A stretch of DNA of 64,000 bases from Collybia mongolica. Its lineage: Eukaryota > Basidiomycota > Agaricomycetes > Agaricales > Clitocybaceae. Shown here one piece after another: positions 10,530-24,058 of the stretch. Under the pieces are notes generated by a model. It was not told the origin of the DNA. It worked only from the letters and a program-made list of their open reading frames with translations, and made no database searches. Position numbers and translations under genes: made by a program. The DNA is taken from NCBI GenBank assembly GCA_013420905.1, contig JAAXNY010000001.1:2666001-2730000 (forward strand), given 5' to 3'. Numbering within the stretch: position 1 is the stretch's first letter; each line of letters starts with the position of its first letter.

Positions 10530-13122
10530 GCCTGAAGAGACCCGGTTATGTAATCAAACCAAACTCTTAGTGGGCTGTTATCTTGATCTCATTGAATTTT
10601 TACACCCAGGTCCAGGTCGTTCGGTACGCCAAACCAACACGCGCACATGTACATATGATAAACAACGTGGAGGTTTATAAAACCAGCTAATGAATCGCAC
10701 CCTTAACAAAACGCACCCGTTCTATAATTGACCCAATGTAGAATCGATCAGGACATCTTCATTGGACAGAGATGGTCCCAGGGAATCATAGAATTTGTAT
10801 AAACGCCCAGGAGAAAACTCTTGAGCGAGTAGGAGATTTCGTCGGGTTCGAGGCGCAGGCAAAATTAGGTCGAGCAGTCCAACTCTACACCAACCACGTC
10901 CTAAGAAGTTCACTCCAAATCGATTTGTTTCTGAATCCTCCTTCGTTCTCATCCTCATCGACTCCTCTCCTCCCCTCCTTTTCATCAGAGTAGGACCTCG
11001 CTCTCTCATGCACGATCGGACATAGTCGTTGCCTAATATTTCCCCTTCGGACCTCTATGCAAGACACCCCGACATGCAGAAGTATTTCCCGTCGCCAACT
11101 GTCAAGAGTAAGCAGCGCTTTATACCATCGCCACATGAGACGATGTTCCTAACAAGCGTAGTTCCCTCCTTCAATGTGCCGTGGTTTCTGGACGATCCCG
11201 ACCTGGTGAATACACGTGTGTAGTGGGTGCGGAGGGTCGGAGACGGGAACGTACCACAGAGACAGCGACGGATGCAGCCAGCACTGATTCTGTAGGAACA
11301 CTTAGACGCGAACTTGTCCATGAGTTGGAGGGTTGATGTTTGCTATACTTTTTGTACCGATTGTCCGGGCGGCGAGACCTTATGTATTACGTTTCTGTGT
11401 AAACGGTTTGACCACCATTGGGCTGAGACGGTATTTGATATCACGCAAACCACGCGCTTTCGGGGTGAGGACCGGAGATAGTCATTTTCGTGGCCCAACC
11501 GAGAACCAATAGACCGGAATACATTGAGAATTGACGGTAGACCTTGGACGAGGACTGAGACAGCCAACCGGTGATATATACATCAGGACGAGGCCAACGG
11601 GGATGACTTCGACTGGTCCGCTTTCCTCTCCATCTTGTTTCGCTTCACTTTCCTCTCTCTAACTCTCTCAGGGTTTTCCCATCGGGTTTGAGAGTTTAAA
11701 CGTACTAGTTTCGTCGTTCCTTTGCCGCGAAGTACCTTTCGAATTGCGCGTATCGTAGAATTCATTGATCGTTTGGTTCCTTGACTTTGGCGAATACAAT
11801 GCTACAGTCTTCCCAGTTTCCCAGTTTCCCCTTGTGACCCCTCGTATAGGGGAGTAGACGTATTTCGTGACAGCCCAGCATACTGGCATCTAATATATTT
11901 GACGACATGTATGAGAAGCACTGCACCATTGGTTAGGGTTGGGTTAGGGTCCAATGGCCGACAAAGACGAATGTACTCCAGTTTCCAGGCCGACCTCCAG
12001 CGAAGTATACTCGAACCTGTCTTCTGAAAGGAATGATAGTCAGTGACCAAAATATAGAAGGGTGACCTGTAGAAATCGACTTCACCGGCAACCCTGGAAC
12101 GCGTGGGGGTTGGTAGCAAGCCTCCGACGGCCTTCGTGTCGCGATGTGTCACAGTAAACTTGTCACAATCACTTCCACAGTCAACGAGTCACCGGTCACC
12201 ATGATGGTCAGCTTTTCCAATTTCACTGTACCCCGACCTCTGGTCCTCTGGAAGATAGAATGCTTGTTGAAACAGGCCTTCCAGGTACTGCCTCTATACA
12301 TAAGAACATCTAAATCGCGTTCCATGTCCTGTAAGTACCCCTTCTATTGTATGGTAAACATCTACTACTGCACACTTCCAGCTCAACGTCGCGATTGAAT
12401 AATATATCATACCGGATTCTCAAAAGGCTATCAACCGTCCAGTATCTGCATTCACATAAATACACTGTCCCAACGTGTGTATTCCCCCACAGGGCGTTCA
12501 ACCCCTAACACCGCAGTTATGGTTTATAAGAGCCCAAATGCCTGGTTCAAAGCGTGCTTCTCTTCCCTGTCAACTCTGGATCTACTAATGTTGCCTCCTG
12601 TGACATTCGTTCCACACGATACTGAGTCAGAAGTCACCCTTCGGTAATGTTTGATAGCGCTGGGCATCTTAACTGACAACAGTGGGTTCTGACCAAGTCT
12701 CGACCACATAAATATTTCGCACTTAAGGGAATAAAAGCGATTAGGAGGTGAGGCGAGGTAAGCAGACAAAGAATCATCTGTCATAAGTTTTACTAAATTC
12801 TCGAACAGCGGGCGCTGTAAGAGAGTGTGATAACGCGATCAGCTTCGTCCACTTTATGACCCTTTTATTCATGAAAAATGTATTGTTTGCAGCGATGAGC
12901 ACGATCAATAAACGCTGCCCAATCTGTTAGTACCTCCGCGTTACCTCACACCAAATATATTTTTATCCTTTTAGAAGCCTTTAAATCTTTGCCTCGCTGA
13001 CCCGATTGCCCGGACTCTCGCTCCATCGCTGCATCCCCTTTCATCCTGGGGAATCAAAGCTTAAATACAAACCACGTTTCCTAGTTTTGCCTCCGCTCCC
13101 CATTCTCACACCCATTGACACT
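10530..13122. other. Region with unassigned minus-strand open frames
   Basis: This 2.6 kb has no gene I can name. Several minus-strand open frames occur (about 11321-11055, 12152-11802, 12784-12524), and short runs look protein-like, for example VKLEKLTIMVTGDSLTVEV near 12160-12220. I could not chain them with splice sites into a convincing product. A short stretch with two TTAGGG-like units lies near 11932-11950. The end of the interval holds the upstream region of the MFS gene. Confidence 0.35.
10722..11321 (-). CDS. Possible small hypothetical gene
   Basis: A candidate gene, not recognised. An open frame begins at 11321 (MDKFASKCSYRISAGC), and a second frame closes at 10722 after LYKFYDSLGPSLSNEDVLID. 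A GT..AG intron near 11260-11210 and another near 11150-11100 could link them. The second part is basic and then ordinary in composition. It sits between EMC2 and an unassigned region, on the same strand as EMC2. It may equally be chance open frames. Confidence 0.22.
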
Positions 13123-15814
13123 ATGGCCCACATACAGCAACACGTCGCGGATGCGGGCACAAATTTATCTCAGTCACGACAATCGAGTGATGGCGATATC
13201 GAGAAGAGTAGCACTGACACGCCCAACAAGGAAGGGACATTCCACCAGAATCAAATGGGTCCTAAACCAAAACGGAAGCATTTCTTCTCATCATTGGATC
13301 CTTCCTATGCAGCCGCAGTTCATCGCGATGCAGCTTCCGTTGAATACACAGAAGACGAAGAGGTACGCGTTTACCATAACTGACGTCAGGGAAGAGCATA
13401 CGGACAGCACCCAAAGAAAGCAGTTAAACGCAAGATTGACAATACTGTGCTTCCCTTGGTGATATGCAGGTATGTGATATGCCTATTATTCCTTAACTGA
13501 ACATATTGTTAATCAAAGCCGGGACAAGTTATGTCTGTGAGCCAACTTTCCAGTCCTACCATTACCAAAAACTGATTTTATGGATGCCAGTCAATCAATT
13601 TGGTATGCTATTTCTTGCAACTCGTAGTCGAATGATGTTGAGTTTCATGCGTGTCTAGATCGTACAAACATGTAAGTTTCAGTCACACTTTCCCAGAGGT
13701 CTTCCTAAACACTGATAGTGGGAACGCCCATGTCATCAAGGCATTTAATGAGAATTATGTGAGTTGTATGCGTCGTCGTTATGCTTTGCGAACATACTAA
13801 CAATCTACCTCAAGGGGGTTACTGATAACGATAAGTGGACTCTTGCTCTGAGCATTTTCTATGTCGGCTACTGTAAATTTTTTTCGCCTTCATCGTAATT
13901 ATTGATGTAATAACCAACAACTCACCCGTAGGCCTCCTAGAGATGCCTGCCAACAGTCAGTTTTCAATCTCATTTATTCCAATGACTAGTTTTTAGAAGG
14001 GTATTGCAGTCCTCCAAAGGCACATTGGCGCCAACAGATTGTATGTATCGGTGGCCATTGCTGACAGGAATTACTCACATGACATCTCTTAGCTTTTTCC
14101 TGACCTTGACATTCTGGGGTGTCACTTCTCTCTCTTTCGTATATGCGAAGGGCTATGCCGGTTTACTCGTTCTTCGGTACGCTAATGGTTTCCCCGACCA
14201 CCTCCCAACTCAACCGAACGCCAAATTTGATCAGTGTGCTGATGGGCATTGGAGAGGCTGGATACTATGCTGGGATGATTTACTATCTATCGTTTTGGTA
14301 TAAAAGGTGGAGTACACTGGGTTATAGCAAAATACCAGTGGTCACTGAACAACCGTTACTCTTCGTAGGCACGAACTTGCGATGCGGATTAGGTATGCGA
14401 TACAATAGCTGACGCGTAACACACTGACACTATGAGTAGCTTGTGTATGACTGGTACTTTTCCAGGGGCTATTGGGGTAAAAGAATATTCATTTATCTTG
14501 TTGTCTACCGCTCATCTTCCTTTAGGGCCTTTTAGCATTCGGCCTTGTCAGGGCTCACACGTCCGTTCTTGAGGGGTAAGCCGCACAAATCATCAATGCA
14601 TACGGCAACTCAATATACTGCTCTCCTTAGCTGGCAATTTCTCTTTCTGGTATGTTCTTATATCTTATCACCCGCATACACCATTCATATTTCAAATTAG
14701 ATTGAAGCAATCCCTACCTTGGTCATGGCGGTGGCGATCCTCTTCTTTCTGCCTTCTTTCCCGTTCTCTGCGACATTTCTGACTCCGCGGGAACGAGCAA
14801 TCGCTCAGGCGCGATTAAATCGCGATCATAAACCTCAGTCCCATGGTGGGATGACTGGGTGGCAGGGCTTCAAGACCATCATTGCGGATCCTAACGCGTG
14901 GTTATTCATGTTGGTCTATGCTAGCTGTGAGGATGTTGTATTACTATGGTGCCGCATTGTGCTTATGACGCTTCTCAGTCAACGTTGGGGTGGCCACCGT
15001 CTCCTACTTCTTACCCACTGTAAGCTACCTTCTGCTTGGTAGTGATGATGGTTTTGATCCACCGGCGATTACAGCTGATTAAGGGCCTCGGGTTTTCATC
15101 TATCAACGCCCAAGGGTTGACCGTTGCTCCATATGCTGTAGGATGGTTCATGGTATTTTTCCAAGCGTGGCACAGCGATCGTACCCGTGATAGAGGGTGG
15201 CATATTATGCTCTCCTGCACAATATCTTTCATTGGATATGTCATTTTGGCTACTTCTGTTCAGAAAAGCGTTGGTGCGGCGTACTTTGCATTGTTCCTCG
15301 TAGTCGGGGGAAATTATAGTCTCTTCCCGCTTGTCATGTGAGTTCGAAAAGTATAATCTAATGTCTTGTTCTTGAACGTGTTGCAGGAGCTGGGCCGCAA
15401 ATACCTTCTCTCCGACATCTAAACGGGGTGTTGGGACAGCTTTCATAGTCTCTATTTCAAATTGCGTATCCATGTAAGTTCTAATACTTTCTAGCTCCAT
15501 ATTACCTACTCAAGCGGTACTGCAGCGCCTCACCTCAGATTTATTTTGACCCTGAAGATTCCTTTAGGAAAGGCCATGCGATATCTGCTGGGTAGACACA
15601 TATAGCCCTTCATTGGCATCGTTCTCAACTAACCTTTATATTCAGTTGCCTATTTTTATCATTCTTAGCGGCTTTTACTCTTCGGACCCGACTTTCCTTG
15701 ATGAATAAAAGGAACGAAAAACGGCGAACCGCAATGGCCCAGGAGAAAGACGAGGAGGTTCAGATCCCTGCCGAGATATGGGACAACGATCCCCGATATG
15801 TTTTCATGACCTAA
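13123..15814 (+). CDS. MFS permease, Dal5 / anion:cation symporter type
   Basis: A plasma-membrane transporter of the major facilitator superfamily. The relatives it most resembles carry allantoate, ureidosuccinate, nicotinate or similar organic anions; the substrate here cannot be read from sequence. The ATG at 13123 opens a hydrophilic N-terminus. Recognisable segments, joined over many short introns, are NDKWTLALSIFYVGY, LLEMPANILQRHIGANR, GIGEAGYYAGMIYYLSFWYK (a family hallmark), WQFLFLIEAIPTLVMAVAIL, FFLPSFP, ERAIAQARLNRD, NVGVATVSYFLPTLIKGLGF, and LTVAPYAVGWFMVFFQAWHS. The C-terminal tail is charged and ends at the TAA 15812-15814. About twelve introns are needed. Apparent stops between exons fall inside introns with good GT..AG ends, for example the one separating VYAS from NVGVAT. 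The gene looks intact. Confidence 0.88.
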
Positions 15815-16934
15815 CGAAGTTCTAATGTGCATCGGTTCCAACATATAACATCAATCGTACAGCGTTTTTGGGAGGTATTCAATGCCGAATCGATGTATTC
15901 TTGAGCCAGCAACGGAAATCTCGTTGTGCGCGGTGAAAAGGGGATTATCCTTGCAATTGATCCTCACTATGAGTATGGTCATAGGGTGCTCTGTTATTAT
16001 CGGGGGTCTCTCGTTCAGGTGGCACGAATACTTAGAGTTGAACTTACAATTGATATCGCGACGTGTGTAACAGTCCCATCCCAGATCCCGTTTAGACCTA
16101 TATGTAAGTATATACTCAGGAGAGACCGACTATGTGAAGCCATGCCCAATAAGTAAATGGCAGTACAATAGACCCGACTGGTCTACCACCCAATCCCAAG
16201 GTGGATAGCCATCTAATTCAAAACGTAATAGAGTTTGGGTACATAAAAACCTGGAATCGTCACGGTTAAATTTATGAAGACAGACGGAGAGATAGAATCA
16301 TACCTACATAACGGCGCTTCAAACGAGTGTATGGATTCAGGCGATTGCACAGTAAACAGTGGTACCCCCTCCGCCATCCTCTCCGTTGACAATTGTGGGT
16401 TCTTCGGCGCGCGTAAAGGTGACACAGTAAACGGTGGTACCGCCTCCACCATCCTCTTGATCGGTGGGCTGGGATTCAGTGATGGCGACAAGGTTTGCAA
16501 TGGCGAAAGAATCCATTATGGGGGTGAGAGGACGAAAGAAGAAAGGATGAAGGAAACTTGGTAGGCGAGCCTATAATTTTCCAGCATCGGGAAGGGGGGT
16601 TTTATAGGATATGGGCAGCAATGAGCATAGGCATTAGAGACATGGTACGAATCTGGTGCAGACAAGGGAGACGTATATGATCGCTCAAAAGACAATCGGA
16701 ATATTCGTATAGACCCTTACACGTTAACGGCCAGATCACTTTTGACAAGGGGGCCCTGCAGAAATGGAAGCGCAGCCTTGTTGAGCCAATGTAAGAGGAT
16801 CCGGTTGGCGTTATTCTTCATATTTCTAAACAAGGTCAGGTAGGCCTTTGGGATCTTTGAATTTGAATTTTCTTATGTCAGAAATGATGGAATCCATAGA
16901 GCGCATGATGCAACACACAATCAAGGGGAGAGTC
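15815..16934. other. Unassigned stretch before the LINE insertion
   Basis: No recognisable gene. Within 16338-16470 two imperfect copies of a roughly 70-base unit lie side by side; each contains CAGTAAAC then GGTGGTACC-like and CCATCCTCT-like strings. Read on the minus strand the units give EAVPPFTVSP and EGVPLFTVQSP. A minus-strand open frame (16500-16213) includes them. I cannot say whether it is coding. Confidence 0.35.
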
Positions 16935-17076
16935 GATCCCTTCCATCACGACATTCCTTCTTGATCTCTTACCACCACCTGGTTAGGGATTAGATACGCT
17001 GTAAATCACTACTACTATTGATATTCAGCACGGTTGAGCCCACCCGCTCCCAACAAACGCTACCAGTACTAGGGCT

Positions 17077-19161
17077 ATGCCCGCCATTCGTTGTCCCAAT
17101 GACCCTGATCCTCCGCCTCCGGGGGGGTCGGCTGATCTACTTCCTACCACGTTCTTCCATCCCCCGCCATCGAAATCCCCATCGCCGGCCCACACACCCT
17201 CACAACAGTCCATCCTAAGGGCTCTCGACATCAAGAAGACTAAGCTGAGAAGAAAAGCTTTCTCTTCTGTCCACCCATCTCCGGTCAATAGTGATGGCGA
17301 GATGTTCGACGCCCTCGCAGACCTCAACAAAGAGGATGCCACCATTACCCCAGGGTCCGCTAAGGGAAAGGGTAAAGACAGCCAGGGAGATGCTGAGATG
17401 GTTGACGTCTCAGGCATTGACCCTGACACAATCATAGATGACCTTGAAGGGGGTTATTTCTTTGCATTCCATAAGGACCCCACAACGTGGGACACGGATA
17501 CTAGTGCTGCCTCAACTTCTGTTTGCAGGATCAATGAGTTTATCAAATTCACTGAGCAGAACAAGAGGACGTGGAACATCAAGGAATCAGACAGCCTAGT
17601 TGAGGCATCTGGCCACCTCATACGAACCCTGGTGGAACAGGGGTTCATCTGCAATTCCCTACGTGGCCATGACCCTAGGTCAACCACATGGGCATTCGTT
17701 GACAGCATTGCAAACTTGGTTCACACTGCCCTCTCCGAGGAACGGAAGGCACATCATGCCCCTGCGCCCCCACCCATAAACCCACCAGGACAGCTTCCTA
17801 ACCCAAACAAGTCCTATGCATATTGTAACTTGGACCCCGCAGGTGTTAGACACACTGCCAGGTTCACACAACCTTCCTGCAGAAATCCCAACAATAATCT
17901 GTTTAGGAAAATGGGGCTAGTGTCCTGAGGACTGCTGTACTCTCAGATTGCAGCCACCCTCCCACCGGTACCCGGGCCCTCCAATCCAAAGAGAGCGCAT
18001 ACAGAACATGAGGCGGGTTTAGTGATGTTGGCCCAGGCCTTCCTGCACCTCCCCCCCTCAAAGATCATGGGAGCGCAACAAGCGCTAGCCCAACCCTCCA
18101 AGACTAGTGCTCCACTTAAGCACAAGTCCACCACATACAGACAGTCATGCAAGTCACTGTCAGTATTTTCCTCCCTGTAAGTGCAGTGGAGCCCCGACCC
18201 TTGCACCTACGCCCTTAACGAGGCCTTATGAAAGGGTAACTCAAAGCTCAAGATCCTAACGGAGGAGAGAGCACTTGGGAGTATTTCTCTTGTGTGTGAC
18301 GACCTCCCAAAAGAATCTGACATTGACCTGATCCGCGCTTGGTTCACCCAAGTGGTGGAGAAGTGAGGCGCCAAGGACGCCACCATCAACGTGGAAGCTG
18401 GCTTGTCCAAGTCTTCTGTGATGGTGGTGGACTTCCCATTCTATGGACTCTTGCCCAAATTGGATGAGAAGAAGAAGCCCATTCCTGTGACTGGTAAGGA
18501 GGCCCTGGGCATCCTTATGGAAAGGTGTAATGCCAATCAGAAATGGGCACTTAGGTTCTATCACTCTTCTCCCCTGAGAGTGGTAAAGGCAATGGGGAAC
18601 TTGGGCAATGCCTTCCTGTTCTTTGAAATCTATAATTTGCATGGAGGTGCCAATCTGAAAACGCTGGAGGGAACATCATTCCAATATGGAACCCACAAGC
18701 TCCAATTTGAGAAGGCAAGGCCATGGAAAGGCATGCCTATCTGCACATAATGCTGGAGGTTTGGGCATCGGTCCACAGTGGCCGCATGCCCATCTCAGGC
18801 AATTTTATGTCCAAAGTGTGGCAGGCCCCACGCTGAGAACTTCCACCAAGTCCTTGGTGCATGCTGCAAGGCACAACCAAAGGCTACTCCCCCTGTCGTG
18901 GCTACCCCGGAAGGACAGCCATGCCCACATGCAGACAGGTGTGTCAACTGTCAGAAGTCTGGACATCGGTCTGACTCCAGCAGTTGCCCCTTCTGGTGGC
19001 ACCGATTTGATGCTGAGTGGATCTTAACACAATACAAGGCGTTCAAAGTGGGTGACCCGGTTGTCACCCCCCTTAGTAAGCTCACTGATGCTTCTCCTCC
19101 AGGACCCCGCCCCCAGGTTGGAGAGCGTCATCACCTTGCTGCAACAACTCTGTATCAATGA
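17077..19161 (+). pseudogene. LINE ORF1 (gag-like, zinc knuckles), decayed
   Basis: This is the nucleic-acid-binding protein of the LINE. One frame can be followed from the ATG at 17077 to 19161. It has a Pro/Ser-rich N-terminus, a central region (NEFIKFTEQNKRTWNIKESD) and C-terminal zinc-knuckle residues: CWRFGHRSTVAACPS, CPKCGRPHAENFH and CVNCQKSGHRSDSSSCP, about 18753-18990. In-frame stops are TGA at 17926, TAA at 18178, TGA at 18229, TGA at 18364 and TAA at 18748 (first bases). There is no frameshift between them, so the decay is by substitution. The TAA at 18748 falls just before the first knuckle, where Gln or a similar residue would be expected. It overlaps the start of ORF2 by a few bases. 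Confidence 0.85.
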
Positions 19162-22100
19162 ATAGGGTTTTTAACATGCGTATATACTGCCAGAATGTAG
19201 CTAAGAATACTACTTGGCTGGAAACACTACTTGAGTCCAAAAAAGACAAGTGGGACATATTACTAATCCAAGAACCACCCTGGAGAATGATTAGACATAC
19301 TGCATCACTCATGGCAAAGGATGGCAACCTGGTTACTGGGGGGTTGTCCCACCCAGAGTGGACATGCTTTGCACCATCGGGAATCAGAGTTGATACCTGA
19401 CCACAAGTCCTCACATATGTGCATAGCAGGCTCCAGCCTACCAAACCAACGTTGAGACCAGACATTGTCTCTCACAAGGACATAATCGCCATATTAGTCA
19501 AGGGCCCTGATGGGGACATGATGATAGTCAATGTGTATTCTGACACTGATGGGAGCGCAATCAGGCACATCTCAGACAACTGAAGCAAGTACCAGAGTGT
19601 GGGTTATATGGGTGGTGATTTTAACTGCCTGTCCCCACTATGGGACCCTGAGGTTGTTGACCAAAACCCGAGGGCAACGACTCTATTGGAAGTCACCCAG
19701 GACATTGGCTTGGAGAGGGTTGGGCCAGCCATTAGGTCAACCACACATGTACCGCGTAACAACAAACTCCGAGAATCTATCCTAGATCTTGTGTTCCTGG
19801 AGAACACAAGAACATACTTGGGTGGAGTGGGCCAACACACTGTGTGGCAGGTACTTGTTCTTTATTTCTTTTCTTAGGAGAAATAAGTCCATTCCACATT
19901 CAGGAAGTTGTAAATGACTAGAAACAATGTAGATGATAGTTTATAGAGGTCATGTGACCATGGGAAAATGTTACACTTGAGGTAGAGGGCCATTACTGGC
20001 AGATATGAGTCCTTATGTTTTTTTTTTAACTTTTCTGTATATTTCTGGAACCAGGTTGTTGCAATAGAACTAGCTATCCAGAATCCCTTCGATTTTATAT
20101 TACTTTTTTTTGTTGATAAATTTGGTTCTGGAACACTTGCCTGGCCTGATGGATGTACAACATGAAGATGTAATATAACCATACAGTTGAGCTTGCCAAA
20201 TACTTGTTGCACTTCTGTAAGGGGTCATGTTGCCAAGGGGCTCAGGCAGGGAGCAGTATACACAGTATAAACAACCATGCAGGGAAGGGATGAGCATAGA
20301 GCACTAGAGGCTTGATCACAAGTAGAGAACCCAATCCTCTTTGTATTTCAGGTAAATATAGTAGTAGTTGTTGATTATTCCAATGTTTAGTGTAATTTCC
20401 CACAAGGGTCATGTTTGGTAAGGGTTGTTGTTGTTATAAGATGTTTGTTTACCCCTGGCATAACACACAGACCTTCAAAACTAGCTGAATCTGGACATTT
20501 CTAATATTTCGCTCAAAATAGACTGTGGGAAAAATGTGCTCAACAAGGAAATTGTAGAGCCATGTTTGTACATTCCAAACATATAAAAACAAAGGTAATA
20601 GCTTTACTGGTTATGGAGAAAATCACAAAATAAATTTTGAAACGCAACACTTTGAAATATTAGATATGCATAATTTTGATGGCATCATCAAAAGCATTAT
20701 GTAAGCATCCCAAATACATGCAAATTATGTCACAATACTTTGCATTTGTGGAGAAATGCTGTAAAAAGCCATAAGAGAAGAAAAATCCCATTATGGAAAT
20801 ATTTTCCCGCAGTGTTGAAATATGAATCAATGAATGAATGAATGAATCACCTTTTTGCCCGAAAACTGGGTTGATAAAGAACTTGTAACAATGCGGAGGT
20901 CCTTGTGGGTGAAGCAGGTGCTTCGGACCATAAACCCCTTACCACTACCATCCCCATAAGGCACCCCCATATGGAAGGAAAACTTTGCATTAAGCCCAAA
21001 TCTGAAGAGGAGAGTGATTTCCTCCATATGATTGGGACTAACATTGCAGCCATCAACATACCAGCACAAGCCTCTGTTGAAAGCATAGACCTTGTCATGG
21101 AAAGAGTCTCCAATATCTTCAAAACTGCATGGGACAAGTTTGCCAAGGCCAGACACGTAAGTGTTTGGGCAAAACCTTGGTGGAATGCAGCTTGTGCAGA
21201 TGCAAAGGCACTGGCAGCTTTTACAAATGACAGAGAAGACTGGAGAGCCCTGAAAAGGGAAACCAGAAAGGCAAAAAGAGAATTCTTTGATATGCGCATT
21301 GAGGAAGTCTCTCACACCACCAAGAGACCATGGGACCTCATGGACTGGGTAGGACCCCGCAAGGCCCCTGCTGCTGTTACAATGACACATAACGGCAGAC
21401 CTTACACTACCAATGACAAACTGTGGGAAGCAATCCACGGTACCTTCAACTCCACACATAACAGGCCAACCAACATGGCCGAGATGGGCAACCATTGGAA
21501 AGCCACCTCTAGAAGAGGATGGACCAAATTCAGCCCCAAAGAGATGGAGGATGCCCTACAAGGCACCTTGAATGACTCAGCCCCTGGGCTGGATAACATC
21601 ACATGGAGGCATCTAAAAGTGATCCTTGTGGATCCACAAACTCAGGCCATAATGGTTTGGTTGGCAAATGCATGCTTGTCATGTGGGCACTGGCCAGATC
21701 ATTTCAAAGCCTCGCACACAGTTGTCATTCCCAAACCTGGGAAGCTGACCTATGACACTCCGAAATCATACCACCCAATTGTGCTTCTTAACACGTTAGG
21801 GAAACTGATCAAGGAAATGCTGTCCACCCACCTGCAATTCGAAGCGCAGGCAGAGGGTGTCCTACACCCCCATTAGTTTGGAGGGGTTTGGCAGAACTCA
21901 ACTGAAGATGCAGGGTGTTTCCTTACCCACATGGTCTGAGAAGGATGGTCATGTGGACTTAAGACAAGTGTTGTCGCATTTGACCTTGCCCAATACTTCC
22001 CCTCAATAAATCATGAGGTATTAATCAACATCCTGGAAGGCCAAGGATTTGCACCAGAAATTGTCACATTTTTTAGGTCCTACTTGGTGGGTTGTAAGAC

Positions 22101-24058
22101 AAGATATGTGCAGGGGGACAATGAATCCCCCCCCCTTGACTCCAGTGTAGGCTTGGGGCAAGGTTCTGCTTTGTCCCCGATCCTGTCCGCCCTCACCCTC
22201 GTGGTCCTCCTTAAAGAATTCTATAGGAGAAATCAGGAATCAGATCTAATATTGTATGTCAATGATGGGACAATTATAGCCCAATCAAAGGCATGGGATA
22301 TCAACATTGCCATACTTAGGAGGGCCTATGACCTGATCTTCACCATGACAAGAGCCATGGGACTGATCTTAGAACACATGAAGTTGGAAAGATTCCACTT
22401 TTTGAAGAAGAAGTCAGATGCTAACCCAAGCATTGACTTAGGCCATGCCCCCTACACTGGGGCAACCCCTCTCATCCCAGGCCTCATTTGGAGGTACCTG
22501 GGTTTCTATTTTGACCGCAGCCTCACATTTAAGAGGCACGTGGAGATGTATGCAAATAAGGCCCTGACTTCCACCAGGGCCCTACTTGCACTAGGAAACT
22601 CTACATGGGGCTTACACCCAGTGCATAAGAGGACTCTTTACCATGCATGTGTGCTGCCAATTGCAACATATGGATGCCAGCTATGGAATGTAGAGGGTGC
22701 CCGAATTAAAGGCCACCTAGAACTCCTGAGAAAAATGCAGCGCAAAGCCACTCTTTGGATCACAGGCACATTCCGGACTACCCCTAGACAGGTGTCTGAA
22801 ACCCTCGGAGGGCTACCTCCTATCCACTTACACATATGTAAGCTGGTTGAAAGAAGCCACTACTGCATAAGGACACGCTGTCTGGAACCTGGTCAATGGG
22901 CAAGCACACTTGTCAGTCAGCCACATGTCACCCACCAAGCGCTGGAAAATCAAATCAGGAATCATGGACTCATATTCCCACCTAAAGGATTGTAGTGATG
23001 ATGCAACACCCATATTCCCCCTTGCAAAACAGGGCCATCGTATCATGGACTGGGCTGCAGAGAGGGTTACTGTTGAATACTCCCCAAAGCTGACAGGCAA
23101 GAAGGAGGAGAGGAAGGCTGCAATCAAGGATTTCAGATAGTATTAACTAACTGGATTAAGGATGCTAAATGTACCCTGGGGCATATGGCCATCATATGTG
23201 ATGGGTCAGTCTCACACCACCCAGACTGCCAAGCCACTGGTGCTTGGAGAGTATGGGGAGGTGGGTCACTTTACAGTGGTGCTGCCCCATGCGGGGATGC
23301 CACATCAGACAATGCAGAAGCCTTTGCCATCTCCAAGGGGATAGATGAAGCCTTCTGCATCCTGAACCTAGACATATCTAAAATAGATGTCTTTTTGGAC
23401 TCTGTGAATGCAATCAAACTGGTCCTAGACCTGTCGCACCACACAGCCCACAAATCAGCTGTCAACATGACATCAAAACTCGCCTTGTGGCTAACTATCA
23501 AGCCCAATGCTACCATAACATTACATCACATGCCAAAAGCATGTGAAGTCAGGGAACACCTTTACGCCCATGAGGCTGCCACTAACTTAGAGGTGGCCCA
23601 TGGGGAAGTTAAGCACACTACCCTTGCAAAAGCAAGGGCGAATGCTGTACTATGTATGACAGATACTTGGAGCATTCTGGCCAAGCAGAAGGAGTACATA
23701 GGTGCAAACTTCCTGCATCTCCATGAACATGGAAAGCAATTGACTCCAAGCCACCTGAAGGGGGGGACTTGGATAGGAAAAATCTCTATGGAGACTAGTA
23801 AAACCATCTGACTGGCACAAGCTCTCACTGGGCATGCTCCAATTGGTGCCTACAGACAATGCTTCCTTAAGGAGAAGGAGATGTACATGTGCGACTGCAG
23901 ACCTCGGAAAGGAGACTGTTGATCACGTGTTCAGGTACTGCCCACTCTATAAGAGGGCAAGACGACTCGGGAGGAAACTAACCCTTGTGTGGGTTAGCAA
24001 CTTCTTACATGACAACCCGGCAGCCTTTGGTGTCTTCCGGGAACCACACATAGAATAG
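19158..24058 (+). pseudogene. LINE ORF2 (APE endonuclease, RT, RNase H), decayed and split by R1
   Basis: This is the replication protein of the LINE. The endonuclease shows LLIQEPPW, MGGDFN and, after the R1 insertion, ASDHKPL. The reverse transcriptase shows VAFDLAQYFPSI (motif A), GLGQGSALSP (motif B) and ILYVNDGT (motif C, where the second catalytic Asp position has become Asn). RNase H shows IICDGS, DNAEAFAI and FLDSVNAI. The C-terminus has a Cys/His cluster (TVDHVFRYCPLY). Stops in frame begin at 19398, 19581, 21874, 21937, 22993, 22996 and 23809. A one-base insertion near 23898 shifts the last part, shown by comparison with copy B. R1 interrupts between TRTY and NNAEVLVGEAG. The protein is not functional. 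Confidence 0.88.
19818..20886 (+). mobile_element. R1 repeat, copy A, inserted in LINE ORF2
   Basis: R1 is my label for a non-coding repeat found several times in this window. This copy begins near TTGGGTGGAGTGGGCC and ends near GGTTGATAAAGAACTTGT after a short (GAAT)n run. Without it LINE ORF2 reads on in frame from TRTY to NNAEVL, which sets the limits to within a few bases. The middle (about 19968-20335) differs from copies B and D, so there are at least two subtypes. No long open frame or clear target duplication is visible for this copy. Confidence 0.8.

Noticed and set aside
11932..11950. TTAGGG-like units suggesting an interstitial telomere
   Set aside because: Only two imperfect units; too short to distinguish from chance.
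14930..15075. MFS permease as a pseudogene because of stops near 14990-15060
   Set aside because: Both stops fall inside introns with GT..AG ends that join VYAS to NVGVATVSYFLPT and then LIKGLGF.
19818..20886. R1 as a solo LTR
   Set aside because: Ends are not TG...CA, and no copy pair in direct orientation flanks gag-pol sequence.
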